Source: Pseudorhodobacter sp. MZDSW-24AT (lineage in GTDB: Bacteria; Pseudomonadota; Alphaproteobacteria; Rhodobacterales; Rhodobacteraceae). From it: a DNA stretch of 64,000 nucleotides. Every line of letters begins with the position of its first letter. The first letter of the stretch is position 1. This document shows positions 1 to 8,532 of the stretch, piece after piece. The translations under genes were made by a program, and so were the position numbers. Location: assembly GCF_002794355.1 (NCBI RefSeq), contig NZ_PGOI01000007.1, positions 434,001 through 498,000 on the forward strand, given 5' to 3'. The notes under the pieces are model-generated. The model searched no databases, was not told the DNA's origin, and saw only the letters and a program-made list of their open reading frames with translations.

Positions 1-399
1 TACAACCGTCCGCGCACCCGCTTTGTGGCGAACTTCGTGGGCACCTTGAACACCTTCGAAGTGCGGGTCACCGATCCGGCCACCGGCCGCGTCACGCTGG
101 CCGGGCAAGACCTGACCCTGCCGGGCGTGCCCTTGGCCGCCAGAGCCGGGCAGACGCTTTCGGTCGCGCTGCGCCCCGAAGCGCTGCGGCTGGGACGACT
201 GGCCGAGGCCGAGGCGCTGCTGCCCGCCAAGGTCACGGATGTGCATTTCATGGGCTCGGTGATCCGGCTGAAAGCCGATCTGGCGGGCAGCGAAGTCTCG
301 CTCGACACGTTCAACCGCCCGGATACCCCGCCCCCTGTGGTGGGCAGCATGGTCGAGGTCAGCCTGTCGGGCCGCGATTTCATCCAGTTGCAGGCCTGA
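1..399 (+). CDS. ABC transporter ATP-binding protein, C-terminal fragment (TOBE region)
   Basis: The reading frame is open from the window edge to a TGA at 397-399, so only the last 132 residues are visible. The text begins with YNRPRTRFVANFVGT, which matches the point where MalK/PotA-type ATPases leave the nucleotide-binding domain (x-Y-x-x-P-x-x-x-FVA-x-F-G). What follows is a TOBE-like beta region with the SVALRPEALRL signature of that region. The Walker motifs lie outside the window. The protein should energise uptake of a sugar, polyamine or similar solute at the inner membrane; the substrate cannot be read from this fragment. It converges on the alcohol dehydrogenase gene, with paired GC hairpins between them. 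Confidence 0.85.
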   Translation, partial: YNRPRTRFVANFVGTLNTFEVRVTDPATGRVTLAGQDLTLPGVPLAARAGQTLSVALRPEALRLGRLAEAEALLPAKVTDVHFMGSVIRLKADLAGSEVSLDTFNRPDTPPPVVGSMVEVSLSGRDFIQLQA

Positions 400-407
400 A
401 AGGACAA

Positions 408-429
408 AGGGCGGGGGGAACCCCGCCCT
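408..429. repeat. GC-rich palindrome, probable terminator and REP-like repeat
   Basis: A 9-bp perfect stem (408-416 with 421-429) encloses a GGAA loop, 9 bp after the ABC ATPase stop. The 20-mer GGCGGGGGGAACCCCGCCCT inside it recurs exactly at 3087-3106. It lies in the convergent gap and may end transcription from the left. Confidence 0.6.
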
Positions 430-462
430 ACATTTTCATGGGCACCTGATGCGCGCGGGTAG

Positions 463-480
463 GGCGGGGTGCGCCCCGCC
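463..480. repeat. GC-rich inverted repeat in the convergent gap
   Basis: GGCGGGG (463-469) pairs with CCCCGCC (474-480) around TGCG. It lies just beyond the end of the leftward alcohol dehydrogenase gene and could be its terminator. There is no U-tract, so a REP-like role is equally possible. Confidence 0.45.
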
Positions 481-489
481 GCCCCGTCT

Positions 490-1650
490 TCACATGCAGG
501 CGTCGAACAGCGCGCGGGTGTTTTCGCGCGTCATCGCCACCGGGTTGCCGCCACAGGACGGATCTTCCAGCGCCATATCGGTCAGCCTGTCCAGATCCTC
601 GGGCTTCACGCCCATCGCCGTCAGGTTGGCCGGAATCGCCAGCGTCTCGCGCAGTTCCATCACCTTGGCGCGGAAGCCATCGAACCCGCCCGCGATGCCC
701 AGATAGGCGGCAGCAGCGGTGATCCGGTCTTCGATCGCATCGCGGTTGAAATCCAGCACCATCGGCATCACCACCGCATTGGTGGTGCCGTGATGGGTGC
801 CATAGACCGCCCCCACCGGATGCGACAGCGAATGGATCGCGCCCAGACCTTTCTGGAACGCCACCGCCCCCATCGCAGCGGCAGACATCATATGCCCGCG
901 CGCCATCAGGTTGTTGGGGTCCGTGTAGACAACGGGCAGGTTTTCAAACACCAGCCGCATGCCTTCCAGCGCGATGCCTTGGCTCATCGGGTGGTAGAAC
1001 GGGCTGCAATAGGCCTCAAGGCAATGCGCCAGCGCATCCATCCCGGTGCCAGCGGTGATGAACTTCGGCATCCCCACCGTCAGCGCGGGGTCACACAAGG
1101 TGATGGCGGGCATCAGCTTGGGGTGGAAGATGATCTTTTTCTTATGCGTTTCCGAATTGGTCAGCACGCCTGCGCGGCCAACCTCGGACCCGGTTCCGGC
1201 CGTTGTCGGCACCGCAAGGATCGGCGCGATCTTGTCGGCGTCCGCGCGGGTATACCAGTCGTCGATATCCTCCAGATCCCAGACGCTCAGATCGGCCCGC
1301 TGATGCGCCATCAGAGCGATCATCTTGCCAAGGTCCAGCGCCGACCCGCCGCCAAAGCAGATCACGCCATCATGGCCCCCGGCGAGGTAAACCTTGATCC
1401 CGTCGGCCATATTGGTCTCGTTCGGGTTCGGGTCCACGTCGGAAAACACCGCGCGGCCAAGGCCTGCGGCATCCAGCACCGACAGTGCCTCGGCCGTGAT
1501 CGGCAGGCTGGCCAGCGCCTTGTCGGTCACCAGAAGTGGCTTTTTCAGGCCGATGCTCTTGGCATGGTCGGCCAGCTCGGAAATCCGGCCAACGCCGAAC
1601 TTGATGGCGGTCGGATAAGACCAGTTGCGGTGGGGCACGCCGTGCGACAT
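490..1650 (-). CDS. Iron-containing alcohol dehydrogenase (group III)
   Basis: A 386-residue cytoplasmic NAD(P)-dependent oxidoreductase that interconverts an alcohol and an aldehyde or ketone. The nucleotide motif GGGSALD is at about 100-106. The metal ligands expected by comparison with FucO are D205 and H209 (GMDALAHCLEAY), H273 (AIHSLSH) and H287 (THHGT), all present. The start MSHGVPHRNW was chosen because it lies 5 bp after the aldehyde dehydrogenase stop; the longer frame would overlap that gene. It is the last gene of the leftward set, so it probably acts with the aldehyde dehydrogenase on one pathway intermediate. The substrate is unknown. Confidence 0.9.
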   Translation of the reverse strand: MSHGVPHRNWSYPTAIKFGVGRISELADHAKSIGLKKPLLVTDKALASLPITAEALSVLDAAGLGRAVFSDVDPNPNETNMADGIKVYLAGGHDGVICFGGGSALDLGKMIALMAHQRADLSVWDLEDIDDWYTRADADKIAPILAVPTTAGTGSEVGRAGVLTNSETHKKKIIFHPKLMPAITLCDPALTVGMPKFITAGTGMDALAHCLEAYCSPFYHPMSQGIALEGMRLVFENLPVVYTDPNNLMARGHMMSAAAMGAVAFQKGLGAIHSLSHPVGAVYGTHHGTTNAVVMPMVLDFNRDAIEDRITAAAAYLGIAGGFDGFRAKVMELRETLAIPANLTAMGVKPEDLDRLTDMALEDPSCGGNPVAMTRENTRALFDACM

Positions 1651-1655
1651 GAGGA

Positions 1656-3038
1656 TCAGACTTTCTTCAGGTGATAGGATTTCGGCCGGGTCACCGAATG
1701 GAAACCCAGATAAGACAGCGAATTGCCGCGCCCGGTGTTCTTGCAGCCGGTCCAGCACAGCGCCGGGTCCAGATAATCGGCGCGGTTCATGAACACGGTG
1801 CCGGTCTCGATCTGCGCGCCGATTTCGGCGGCGGTGTCGTAGTCTTCGGTCCAGATGCTGGCGGTCAGCCCGTATTGGCTGTCATTCATCAAGGCGATGG
1901 CTTCGGCATCATCCTTGACCTTCATGATGCCCACCACCGGGCCAAAGGATTCCTCGGTCATGACCCGCATGGAATGATCGACATTCACAAGGATCTGCGG
2001 CGCCAGATAGGCGGCGCCATCATCGGCCGGGAAATGCGCGGCATCGATCAGCGGCTTGGCCCCGGCGGCAATCGCCTCGGCCACCTGATCGCGCACCACA
2101 CGGGCAAAGCGCGCATGGGCCATCGGGCCAAGGGTGGTCGCTTGGTCAAACGGATTGCCCAAGGTCAACCCGTTGACCCAGGCCACCGCCTTTTCGACAA
2201 AGGCCTCATAGAGCGACTCGTGCACATAGATCCGCTCGATCCCGCAGCAGCACTGGCCCGAGTTGAACATCGCCCCATCCATCAGCGTATCCACCGCCGC
2301 GTCCAGATTGGCATCGGCCCGCACATAGCCGGGGTCCTTGCCGCCAAGCTCAAGACCAAGCGGCGTGAAGGTGCCCGCCGCCGCGCGCTCGATGGCCTGC
2401 CCGCCGCCGACCGACCCGGTGAAGTTGATGAAATCAAAGGCCTTGGCCTTGATCAGGCCTTCGGTGGTGGCATGGTCCAGCACGATGTTCTGGAACACAT
2501 CCGCGGGCACCCCTGCGGCATGAAACGCCTCGGCCAGACGCTCGCCCACCAAAAGGGTTTGTGACGCATGTTTCAAAATCACGGTGTTGCCCGCAATCAG
2601 CGCCGGCACCAGCGTGTTGATCGTGGTGAGATAAGGGTAGTTCCACGGCGCGATGATGAAGACCACGCCCAAGGCCTCGCGCGCGAGAAAGCGGCGGAAG
2701 GTGTCGCTGTCTTCCACCACCTTCGGGGCCAGCGTCTCGGCAGCGATCTCGGCCATGTAATCGGTGCGGGCGTTCACGCCGCCCATCTCGCCCTGACCAT
2801 AGCGGATCGGGCGGCCCATCTGCGCGGCAAGCTCGGTGGCGATGGTCTCTTTCATCGCCGTCAAGGCGGCGACCCCGGCCTTGACCAAGGCGATGCGCTC
2901 TTCCAGCGGGCGCGCGGCCCATGCCTTTTGCGCGCCCCGGGCGCGCGCCACGGCGGCCTCAGCGGCCTCGGGCGTCAGCGGCATCCGCTCGGCATAGACC
3001 TGGCCATCGGCCGGGGAAATCAGGTGAATGGGCTTCAT
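1656..3038 (-). CDS. NAD(P)-dependent aldehyde dehydrogenase
   Basis: A 460-residue ALDH-superfamily enzyme that oxidises an aldehyde to an acid in the cytoplasm. Visible motifs are the cofactor segment APWNYPYL with N133, the general base in LELGG (E230), and the nucleophile in NSGQCCCG (the middle Cys, about C264). Length fits the short succinate-semialdehyde-type ALDHs. The ATG at 3036-3038 fits the family start MKPIHLISPADGQVYAE; the upstream extension reads into GC repeats and is not real. It follows the glutamine-synthetase-like gene across a 112-bp gap full of hairpins and is 5 bp from the alcohol dehydrogenase. The substrate may be a gamma-glutamylated or free amino-aldehyde; that is inference from context. 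Confidence 0.92.
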   Translation of the reverse strand: MKPIHLISPADGQVYAERMPLTPEAAEAAVARARGAQKAWAARPLEERIALVKAGVAALTAMKETIATELAAQMGRPIRYGQGEMGGVNARTDYMAEIAAETLAPKVVEDSDTFRRFLAREALGVVFIIAPWNYPYLTTINTLVPALIAGNTVILKHASQTLLVGERLAEAFHAAGVPADVFQNIVLDHATTEGLIKAKAFDFINFTGSVGGGQAIERAAAGTFTPLGLELGGKDPGYVRADANLDAAVDTLMDGAMFNSGQCCCGIERIYVHESLYEAFVEKAVAWVNGLTLGNPFDQATTLGPMAHARFARVVRDQVAEAIAAGAKPLIDAAHFPADDGAAYLAPQILVNVDHSMRVMTEESFGPVVGIMKVKDDAEAIALMNDSQYGLTASIWTEDYDTAAEIGAQIETGTVFMNRADYLDPALCWTGCKNTGRGNSLSYLGFHSVTRPKSYHLKKV

Positions 3039-3054
3039 GTTCCGTCCTCGCAGA

Positions 3055-3106
3055 GCGGGGTTCCCCCCGCCATTCCTTGCATCAAAGGCGGGGGGAACCC
3101 CGCCCT
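3055..3106. repeat. Inverted pair of REP-like GC palindromes
   Basis: GCGGGGTTCCCCCCGC (3055-3070) is the reverse complement of the core of the copy at 3087-3106. Two copies of one palindromic unit therefore sit head to head, 16 bp apart. The second copy shares an exact 20-mer with 410-429. The gap holds no gene. Confidence 0.65.
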
Positions 3107-3121
3107 CTCCCAATCCGTGTA

Positions 3122-3143
3122 GGGTGCGTGCTTGCACGCACCC
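3122..3143 (-). terminator. Perfect 9-bp hairpin after the glutamine-synthetase-like gene
   Basis: GGGTGCGTG (3122-3130) and CACGCACCC (3135-3143) pair around CTTG, 7 bp beyond the stop of the leftward ligase gene. There is no clear U-tract on the minus strand. It may end or attenuate transcription before the aldehyde dehydrogenase. Confidence 0.5.
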
Positions 3144-3150
3144 CGTTTTC

Positions 3151-4518
3151 TCAGGCCCGCTCCAGCAGGCGCTGCAATTCGAAATCGGTCACCACCCGGT
3201 CGGCCTCGGCAATCTCCCAGCGCGCCGCATGGGTGTAATGCTCCACCACCTCATCGCCAAAGGCCGCCCGCAGCATCGCCGAGCCGTTCAGCCGCTCCGC
3301 CGCCTCGCGCAGGGTGCGCGGGATCTCGCGGATGCCCTTGGCCGCATACATGTCGCCCTTCATCTCGGGCTCCAGTTCCAGCTTGCCCTCGATCCCGGCA
3401 AGACCTGCCGCCAGCAACGCGGCGCAGGCGAGGTAGGGGTTCACGTCACTGCCCGGAATCCGGCACTCCACCCGCACCGCCTTGGTATGCGCGCCACAGA
3501 CGCGGAAGCCCGCCGTGCGGTTGTCCGCACTCCACACCGCCTTGGTGGGGGCGAACATGCCGATGGTAAAGCGCTTGTAGCTGTTCACATAGGGCGCGAG
3601 AAAGGCGGTGATCTCTTCGGCATGAGCCAGTTGCCCGGCCAGAAACTGCTTCATCACCGCGGACATGCCGTTTTCATCGTCATGGTCATAGAACACCGGC
3701 TTGCCATCGGTCGTCCACAGGCTCTGGTGCACATGCGCCGAAGACCCGGCCTTGCGGTGGTCATACTTTGCCATGAAGGTCACCGACTTGCCCTTGGCAT
3801 GGGCGATGTCCTTCACCGCCTGCTTCACCACGATATGGTTGTCCGCGGTGTCCAGCGCGTCGGAATAGCGGTAGTTCACCTCATGCTGGCCGGCATCCGC
3901 CTCGCCCTTGGTGTTTTCCACCGGAATGCCCGCCGCATAAAGCCCGTTGCGCACCGCGCGCATCAGCCCTTCTTCCTTGGTGGTCTGGAAGATGTGGTAA
4001 TCCTCGTTATAGCCCGAGATCGGCTTCAACCGCGACAGCCCGCCATCGCGCAGGTCTTCATAGGCGTTCTCGAAAATATAGAACTCAAGCTCGGTCGCCA
4101 TCATCGGCTCGAACCCCAAGGCGCGGGCGCGGGCGACCTGCCGCTTCAGGATGGCGCGCGGGCTGACGGAAATATCCTCTTTGCCCGCATGATCCATCAG
4201 ATCGGCCAGCACCAGCACCGTGCCCGGCAACCACGGCAGCACGCGCATCGTGTCCAGATCCGGCTTCATCATGTAATCGCCGTAACCCTGCTCCCATCCG
4301 GCGGATTTATACCCCGGCACGGTGGTCATCTCCATGTCCACCGCCAGCAGATAGTTGCAGCAATGGGTTTCCTTATATCCGCTGCTCAGGAAAAACGCGG
4401 CGTGAAAGCGCTTGCCCATCAGACGGCCCTGCATGTCGACGGCGGCCACCAGAACCGTATCGATCGTGCCCGCGTCGACCAGTTCGCGCAAAGCCTCCAG
4501 CGTCAGAGTTCCCGGCAT
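3151..4518 (-). CDS. Glutamine-synthetase-family ligase (GlnA-III / gamma-glutamyl-amine synthetase type)
   Basis: A 455-residue member of the glutamine synthetase superfamily. Visible GS elements are TELEFYIFE (metal-binding Glu), SSAHVHQSLW (active-site His), and the C-terminal run ending in VECRIPGSDVNPYLACAA, which aligns with the substrate-binding Arg/Glu region. The divergent N-terminus and RVLPWLPGT segment resemble PuuA, IpuC and GlnA3-type enzymes, which glutamylate amines rather than make glutamine. The family reaction is ATP + glutamate + amine to gamma-glutamyl-amine. The neighbouring ALDH, ADH and amidohydrolase support a gamma-glutamylated catabolic route. The amine is not identifiable, and assimilatory glutamine synthesis is unlikely. 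Confidence 0.85.
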   Translation of the reverse strand: MPGTLTLEALRELVDAGTIDTVLVAAVDMQGRLMGKRFHAAFFLSSGYKETHCCNYLLAVDMEMTTVPGYKSAGWEQGYGDYMMKPDLDTMRVLPWLPGTVLVLADLMDHAGKEDISVSPRAILKRQVARARALGFEPMMATELEFYIFENAYEDLRDGGLSRLKPISGYNEDYHIFQTTKEEGLMRAVRNGLYAAGIPVENTKGEADAGQHEVNYRYSDALDTADNHIVVKQAVKDIAHAKGKSVTFMAKYDHRKAGSSAHVHQSLWTTDGKPVFYDHDDENGMSAVMKQFLAGQLAHAEEITAFLAPYVNSYKRFTIGMFAPTKAVWSADNRTAGFRVCGAHTKAVRVECRIPGSDVNPYLACAALLAAGLAGIEGKLELEPEMKGDMYAAKGIREIPRTLREAAERLNGSAMLRAAFGDEVVEHYTHAARWEIAEADRVVTDFELQRLLERA

Positions 4519-4563
4519 CGTTCATCCCCGTCTGTCAGTTTTTGATCATATTCTTGTGGAACA

Positions 4564-4586
4564 GGGGGCGCAATCCTCGCGCCCCC
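4564..4586 (-). terminator. Hairpin between dctP and the glutamine-synthetase-like gene
   Basis: GGGGGCGC (4564-4571) pairs with GCGCCCCC (4579-4586) around a 7-nt loop, 22 bp after the dctP stop. No U-tract follows, so it may stabilise the upstream transcript or attenuate rather than fully terminate. Confidence 0.4.
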
Positions 4587-4607
4587 CGGCATCTGGCAGG
4601 CGCAGGC

Positions 4608-5660
4608 TCAGCCGTAGCGATAAGGGCGCCCGGCCTTTTGCTGCACGTCGTTGTATTGCTTGAAGATCTCGACAACCTTGGCCTTCACCTCGGATTCGGC
4701 GGCGATCTCGTCCCAGAACTTCACCGCGGCCTCTTCCACCGTGGCCCATTCCTCATCGGGAATCGTGGTCAGCTGCAACTTGCCGCCATTCAGGCGCAGA
4801 TCGGCCTCACCGGCCCAATACCAATGCTGGCGGTAGTAATGCGACTGCTCAAAGCAGGTGGCCAGCATCTCCTGCAAATGCGGTGGCAGCGCGTTCCACT
4901 TGTCCATATTGGCAAAGAAATGCCCGATCCACGCGCCCGAGATGTTGTTGGTCAGGAAGTAATTGGTCACATTCGACCAGCCCACCGTATACACCTCGGT
5001 GATCCCCGACCATGCGATGCCGTCCAGCTCGCCGGTATGCATCGCCACCTCGATATCTTCCCAAGGCAGCGTCACCGGCACCACCCCGAATTGCGTCAGG
5101 AAGCGGCCTGCGGTGGGGAAGGTGAAAATCCGCTTGCCCTGCAAATCGGCAAGGCTGTTGATCGGGTCCTTGGTCGAGAAATGGCACGGGTCCCATGCGC
5201 CGGCCGAGATGTGCTTGACGCCCACCTTGGCATATTCGTCTTCCCAGATCTGCTTCAGCCCGTATTTGTTGAACAGGGCCGGCACATCCAGACTGTAGCG
5301 TAGCGCCAGCGGGAAATAGCCGCCGAACACCGTCACCTCGGTGGGCGAGGCCATGGAGTCATCATCCGACTGCACGCAATCGATGGTGCCGCGCTGCATC
5401 GCCTGAAACAGCTCGCCCGTCGGGACAAGCTGATCGGCATAGAACAGTTCAATCTCCATCTGGCCCTGCGCCATCCGGTTGAAGGCATCGACGGCAGGCT
5501 TCACCACCTCTTCCCCCAAAGCCGCGCCGGCATAGGTCTGCATCCGCCACTTGATCACGTCCTGCGCGCGCGTCACGGCAGGGGCGGCCAGCGTGGCAGC
5601 CCCGGCCCCAACGGCAAGCGTGGCGCCTTTGGTCAGAAAGGAACGTCTGGATGTCGTCAT
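4608..5660 (-). CDS. TRAP transporter substrate-binding protein, DctP family
   Basis: A 350-residue periplasmic solute receptor. The N-terminus carries the twin-arginine motif SRRSFL at about 4-9, then a hydrophobic stretch and AAPAVTRAQD, so export by the Tat pathway in folded form is likely. The mature part has DctP features: YADQLVPTGELFQAMQRG, LADLQGKRIF, and the ligand-loop region MHTGELDGIAWSG. Length is usual for the family. It is the third gene of amidohydrolase-dctQ-dctM-dctP. TRAP receptors mostly bind carboxylates, and less often compounds such as ectoine or taurine; the ligand here is unknown. A strong AAGAGGT ribosome site precedes the ATG. Confidence 0.93.
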   Translation of the reverse strand: MTTSRRSFLTKGATLAVGAGAATLAAPAVTRAQDVIKWRMQTYAGAALGEEVVKPAVDAFNRMAQGQMEIELFYADQLVPTGELFQAMQRGTIDCVQSDDDSMASPTEVTVFGGYFPLALRYSLDVPALFNKYGLKQIWEDEYAKVGVKHISAGAWDPCHFSTKDPINSLADLQGKRIFTFPTAGRFLTQFGVVPVTLPWEDIEVAMHTGELDGIAWSGITEVYTVGWSNVTNYFLTNNISGAWIGHFFANMDKWNALPPHLQEMLATCFEQSHYYRQHWYWAGEADLRLNGGKLQLTTIPDEEWATVEEAAVKFWDEIAAESEVKAKVVEIFKQYNDVQQKAGRPYRYG

Positions 5661-5720
5661 CAGGATACCTCTTGGTGCTGGATGGGGTGGGTGCGGTTGG
5701 GCCCGCGCCTCGGTTCAGTC

Positions 5721-7064
5721 TCAGTTTCGATAGATCAGATGCGGCAGCCACAGGGCCAACTGCGGAAAGGCCATGATCAGCCCCAGCGTCACCACCATCA
5801 CCCCCACAAACGGCGTGACGGAGCGGTAGATGTCGCCCATGGTGATTTCTGGCGGCGCGAAGGCCCGCATCAGGAACAGGTTATAGCCAAAGGGCGGCGT
5901 CAGATAGGCGATCTGGCAGGTCATGGTATAGAGAACCCCATACCACACCAGCACATCGGCCCGCGGCATCCCGAAATCGAGCGTCGCCACCAAGGGCACA
6001 TACAAGGGTGCCACGATCACCAGCATGGCGGTGTCGTCCAGGAACATCCCCATCAGCAGGAAAGACAGCTGCATCAGGATCAGGATGGTCCATGGCCCCA
6101 TGTGCAGCCGGTCCACGAACAGCGATTCCACCGCCTTGACCGCGCCCAGACCATCGAACACCGCGCCAAAGGACAGCGCGGCAAGGATCACCCACATGAA
6201 CATGCAGGTGATGCCCAGCGTGTTGCGGGTCGCGGTTTCAAACACCGCGCGGGAGAAGGTGCCCTTGATCACCGCGCCCGCCACCGTGGCCAGAACGCCG
6301 ATCACGCTGCTTTCCACAAGGCTCGTCCAGCCATAGATGAACGGCAGCATCATCGCGCCAAAGATGATGAAGGGCAAAAGCCCGGCGCGCAGGCTGCGCA
6401 GCTTTTCGGCGCGGGTGATCTGCGCCATTTCCTCGGGCGTCAGCGCCGGGGCCAGCCAAGGCTGCGCGCGGCTGCGCAGCAGGATATAGACAATGAACAT
6501 CCCCGCCATGATCAGCCCCGGCACCAGCCCGGCCAACCACAGTTCCGAAACCGGGGCGCGCGCGATCATCGCATACAGCACAAGCACCACCGAAGGCGGG
6601 ATCAGGATGCCAAGGCTCGACCCGGCCTGAATGACGCCCGTCACCATCCGCTTGTCATAGCCGCGCTTCAACAGTTCCGGCAGCGCGATGGTGGACCCGA
6701 TGGCCATGCCCGCCACGCTCAGCCCGTTCATCGCGGAAATCAGCACCATCAGCAGGATGGTCCCCACCGCAAGCCCGCCCCGGATGCGGCCAAACCACAG
6801 GTGGAACATGCGATACAGATCATCCGCCAGCCGCGATTCCGACATCACATAGCCCATGAAGACGAACATCGGCAGCGACAGCAGCGGATACCAGCGCATC
6901 AGCTTCATGGTGGCGGAAAAGCCCATCTGCTCGCCGCCCTGCCCCCAAAGGCCAATGGCGGCCACCACGGCGACAAAGCCGATGATGCCGAACACCCGCT
7001 GCCCGGTCATCATCATCAGCAGCATCGTCGAAAACATCAGGGCCGCGATCATCTCATAGGGCAT
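5721..7064 (-). CDS. TRAP transporter large permease, DctM family
   Basis: A 447-residue inner-membrane protein with many hydrophobic helices, typical in length for DctM. Recognisable segments are WYPLLSLPMFVFMGYVMSES near the N-terminus, GLSVAGMAIGSTIALPELLKRGY and GSSLGILIPPSVVLVLYAMI in the first half, and FLDDTAMLVIVAPLYVP and LTPPFGYNLFLMR in the second. These are the conserved DctM transport-core regions. It uses an ion gradient to move the solute delivered by the DctP protein. Its ATG overlaps the dctQ stop by one base (TGATG), so the two are translationally coupled. Confidence 0.95.
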   Translation of the reverse strand: MPYEMIAALMFSTMLLMMMTGQRVFGIIGFVAVVAAIGLWGQGGEQMGFSATMKLMRWYPLLSLPMFVFMGYVMSESRLADDLYRMFHLWFGRIRGGLAVGTILLMVLISAMNGLSVAGMAIGSTIALPELLKRGYDKRMVTGVIQAGSSLGILIPPSVVLVLYAMIARAPVSELWLAGLVPGLIMAGMFIVYILLRSRAQPWLAPALTPEEMAQITRAEKLRSLRAGLLPFIIFGAMMLPFIYGWTSLVESSVIGVLATVAGAVIKGTFSRAVFETATRNTLGITCMFMWVILAALSFGAVFDGLGAVKAVESLFVDRLHMGPWTILILMQLSFLLMGMFLDDTAMLVIVAPLYVPLVATLDFGMPRADVLVWYGVLYTMTCQIAYLTPPFGYNLFLMRAFAPPEITMGDIYRSVTPFVGVMVVTLGLIMAFPQLALWLPHLIYRN

Positions 7065-7570
7065 CAGATGGTTTCCCCACGGATGGTGGCCACGTCACGG
7101 ATCAGCGCCGCCAGCGCCTGCAAGAGCATCAGGAAAAAGCCCACACACAGGATCACCTTGATCGGCCACAGATAGGGCCGCCACGCGGTCGGGCTGCGTT
7201 CGTTGTATTGCAGCGAATACATCGTGCTGTCGATCGCCCCCCACAGCATGACGCCCAGATAAACGATCAGCGCCAGCACCGTGAACGCATCCCACCACGC
7301 GCGGCCCACCGGGCTTTGCTTGGCGTAGAACAGGTCCATCCGCACATGGCTGCCCATCTGCATCGCATAGGGCCCGCCCAGCACGAAATAGGCCACCATC
7401 ACGAATTGCGCCATCTCCAGCGTCCAGAGCGACGGGGTAAACGCCGCCTTGCTGATCGTGGACCACATCAGAATGCCCATCAGAACGAACAGCAGATACA
7501 TCGCCATCCGGCCCACGCCGTAATTCATCCGGTCCACGAAACGCACGAATCCCTTGGCAATCTGCGGCAT
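7064..7570 (-). CDS. TRAP transporter small permease, DctQ family
   Basis: A 168-residue inner-membrane protein with about four hydrophobic segments (YLLFVLMGILMW, FVMVAYFVLGGPYAM, VLALIVYLGVMLWG, VILCVGFFLMLLQ). The region GGPYAMQMGSHVRMDLFY is the usual DctQ loop. It forms the transport complex with DctM. It starts 3 bp after the amidohydrolase stop and overlaps dctM by one base, so all three belong to one transcript. Confidence 0.92.
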   Translation of the reverse strand: MPQIAKGFVRFVDRMNYGVGRMAMYLLFVLMGILMWSTISKAAFTPSLWTLEMAQFVMVAYFVLGGPYAMQMGSHVRMDLFYAKQSPVGRAWWDAFTVLALIVYLGVMLWGAIDSTMYSLQYNERSPTAWRPYLWPIKVILCVGFFLMLLQALAALIRDVATIRGETI

Positions 7571-7573
7571 CGC

Positions 7574-8341
7574 CTAATCCTCCGTCAGACGGGCCAGCGC
7601 CGCCTGCAAGACCGGGGCCAGACGGTCGGCCATCCCCTCGGCCTGCGCTTGCGTGGCGATCAGGTCGTTGCGGATTTCCAGCATGGCATTGGCAAGACCA
7701 TAAGGCGTTGCCTGCAAGCGCAGCGTATGCGTCACGCCATCCGCCGCCGAATAGGGCGCATTCAGCCCACAGATCAGATCGGTCCCGGCCTCGGCCTCGG
7801 CCACGATGGCGCGGGCCATGCGGTCATCGGCATCATGGATCACCCCGAACTCCACCCGGCGCTTCTGGCCGTGGTAGATGGGGGTAAAGGAATGGATCGT
7901 CACCAGAACCGTCGCCTGCCCCAGCGCCAGCCGTCGCGCCACCTCGGCGTGCAGCGCGGTGTGAAACGGCAGATACAGCGCCTCGGTCCGCTGCAACCGG
8001 TCTTGCGGCGTCAGATCCGCATTGCCCGGAATCTCATGAACCTCGGACCGCGCGGCCATCGCATCGGCCCGCGCGGGCCCCCGGTTCAGGTCATAGATCA
8101 AGCGGCTGACCGGCGCATGCACCAGCGCCGCATCCAGCCGCGCCGACAGGCACCGTGCCAGATCCAGCGCGCCCGGGTCCCAAGCCACATGGGCAGATTG
8201 CTGCCCCTCGGTCAGGCCCAGCGTGCCCCAAGGCGCGGGAAAAGCATTGCTTGCATGTTCACAGACCAGCAAGATCGCACTGCGGCCCTCCCGGCGCTCC
8301 ACATGGGCCGCGAACTCTGTCTGGGTGGAATGCAGGCTCAT
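7574..8341 (-). CDS. N-formylglutamate amidohydrolase family protein
   Basis: A 255-residue predicted zinc amidohydrolase of the FGase/HutG superfamily. Motifs are LLVCEHASNAFP (first metal His), YDLNRGP, VTIHSFTP (second metal His) and GVTHTLRLQATPYGLANAMLEIRNDLI near the C-terminus. The start MSLHSTQTEF was chosen because upstream codons run into the promoter region. It heads the operon with the TRAP transporter. A second, diverged family member is in the hut cluster at 37676-38467, so this copy probably has another substrate, such as an imported or gamma-glutamylated amide. That is inference from context. Confidence 0.85.
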   Translation of the reverse strand: MSLHSTQTEFAAHVERREGRSAILLVCEHASNAFPAPWGTLGLTEGQQSAHVAWDPGALDLARCLSARLDAALVHAPVSRLIYDLNRGPARADAMAARSEVHEIPGNADLTPQDRLQRTEALYLPFHTALHAEVARRLALGQATVLVTIHSFTPIYHGQKRRVEFGVIHDADDRMARAIVAEAEAGTDLICGLNAPYSAADGVTHTLRLQATPYGLANAMLEIRNDLIATQAQAEGMADRLAPVLQAALARLTED

Positions 8342-8407
8342 GCGTGACTCGGCCCCCTTGTCGCCGCCCCTAGGCTTCCTGATGCCACGCGCGTCTGTCA
8401 AGAATTT

Positions 8408-8420
8408 TTCTTCTGAAGAA
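8408..8420. promoter_or_regulatory. 13-bp palindrome in the divergent promoter region
   Basis: TTCTTCTGAAGAA is a perfect 6-bp inverted repeat around one base, in an AT-rich patch between the amidohydrolase operon and the RpiR-type gene. It is a candidate operator for that regulator; the protein-site pairing is inference. Confidence 0.5.
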
Positions 8421-8487
8421 TTTCTGTTACAATCATTTCTAAAATCACGCACACTCGCTTGCACAATCACGTGCGATCTTCCCGGGC

Positions 8488-8510
8488 CTGTGCCGTTCAG
8501 CCGGGCACAG
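8488..8510. promoter_or_regulatory. Inverted repeat just upstream of the RpiR-type gene
   Basis: CTGTGCC (8488-8494) and GGCACAG (8504-8510) are perfect 7-bp arms with a 9-bp spacer. They end 22 bp before the preferred start codon. This could be an autoregulatory site or a leader hairpin. Confidence 0.4.
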
Positions 8511-8532
8511 CATGGACAATAAAGGCATGGAC

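Noticed and set aside
5682-7175. A 497-codon frame on the plus strand opposite dctM
   Set aside because: It is His/Arg/Gln-rich with no recognisable domain and mirrors the hydrophobic codons of dctM; a shadow frame.
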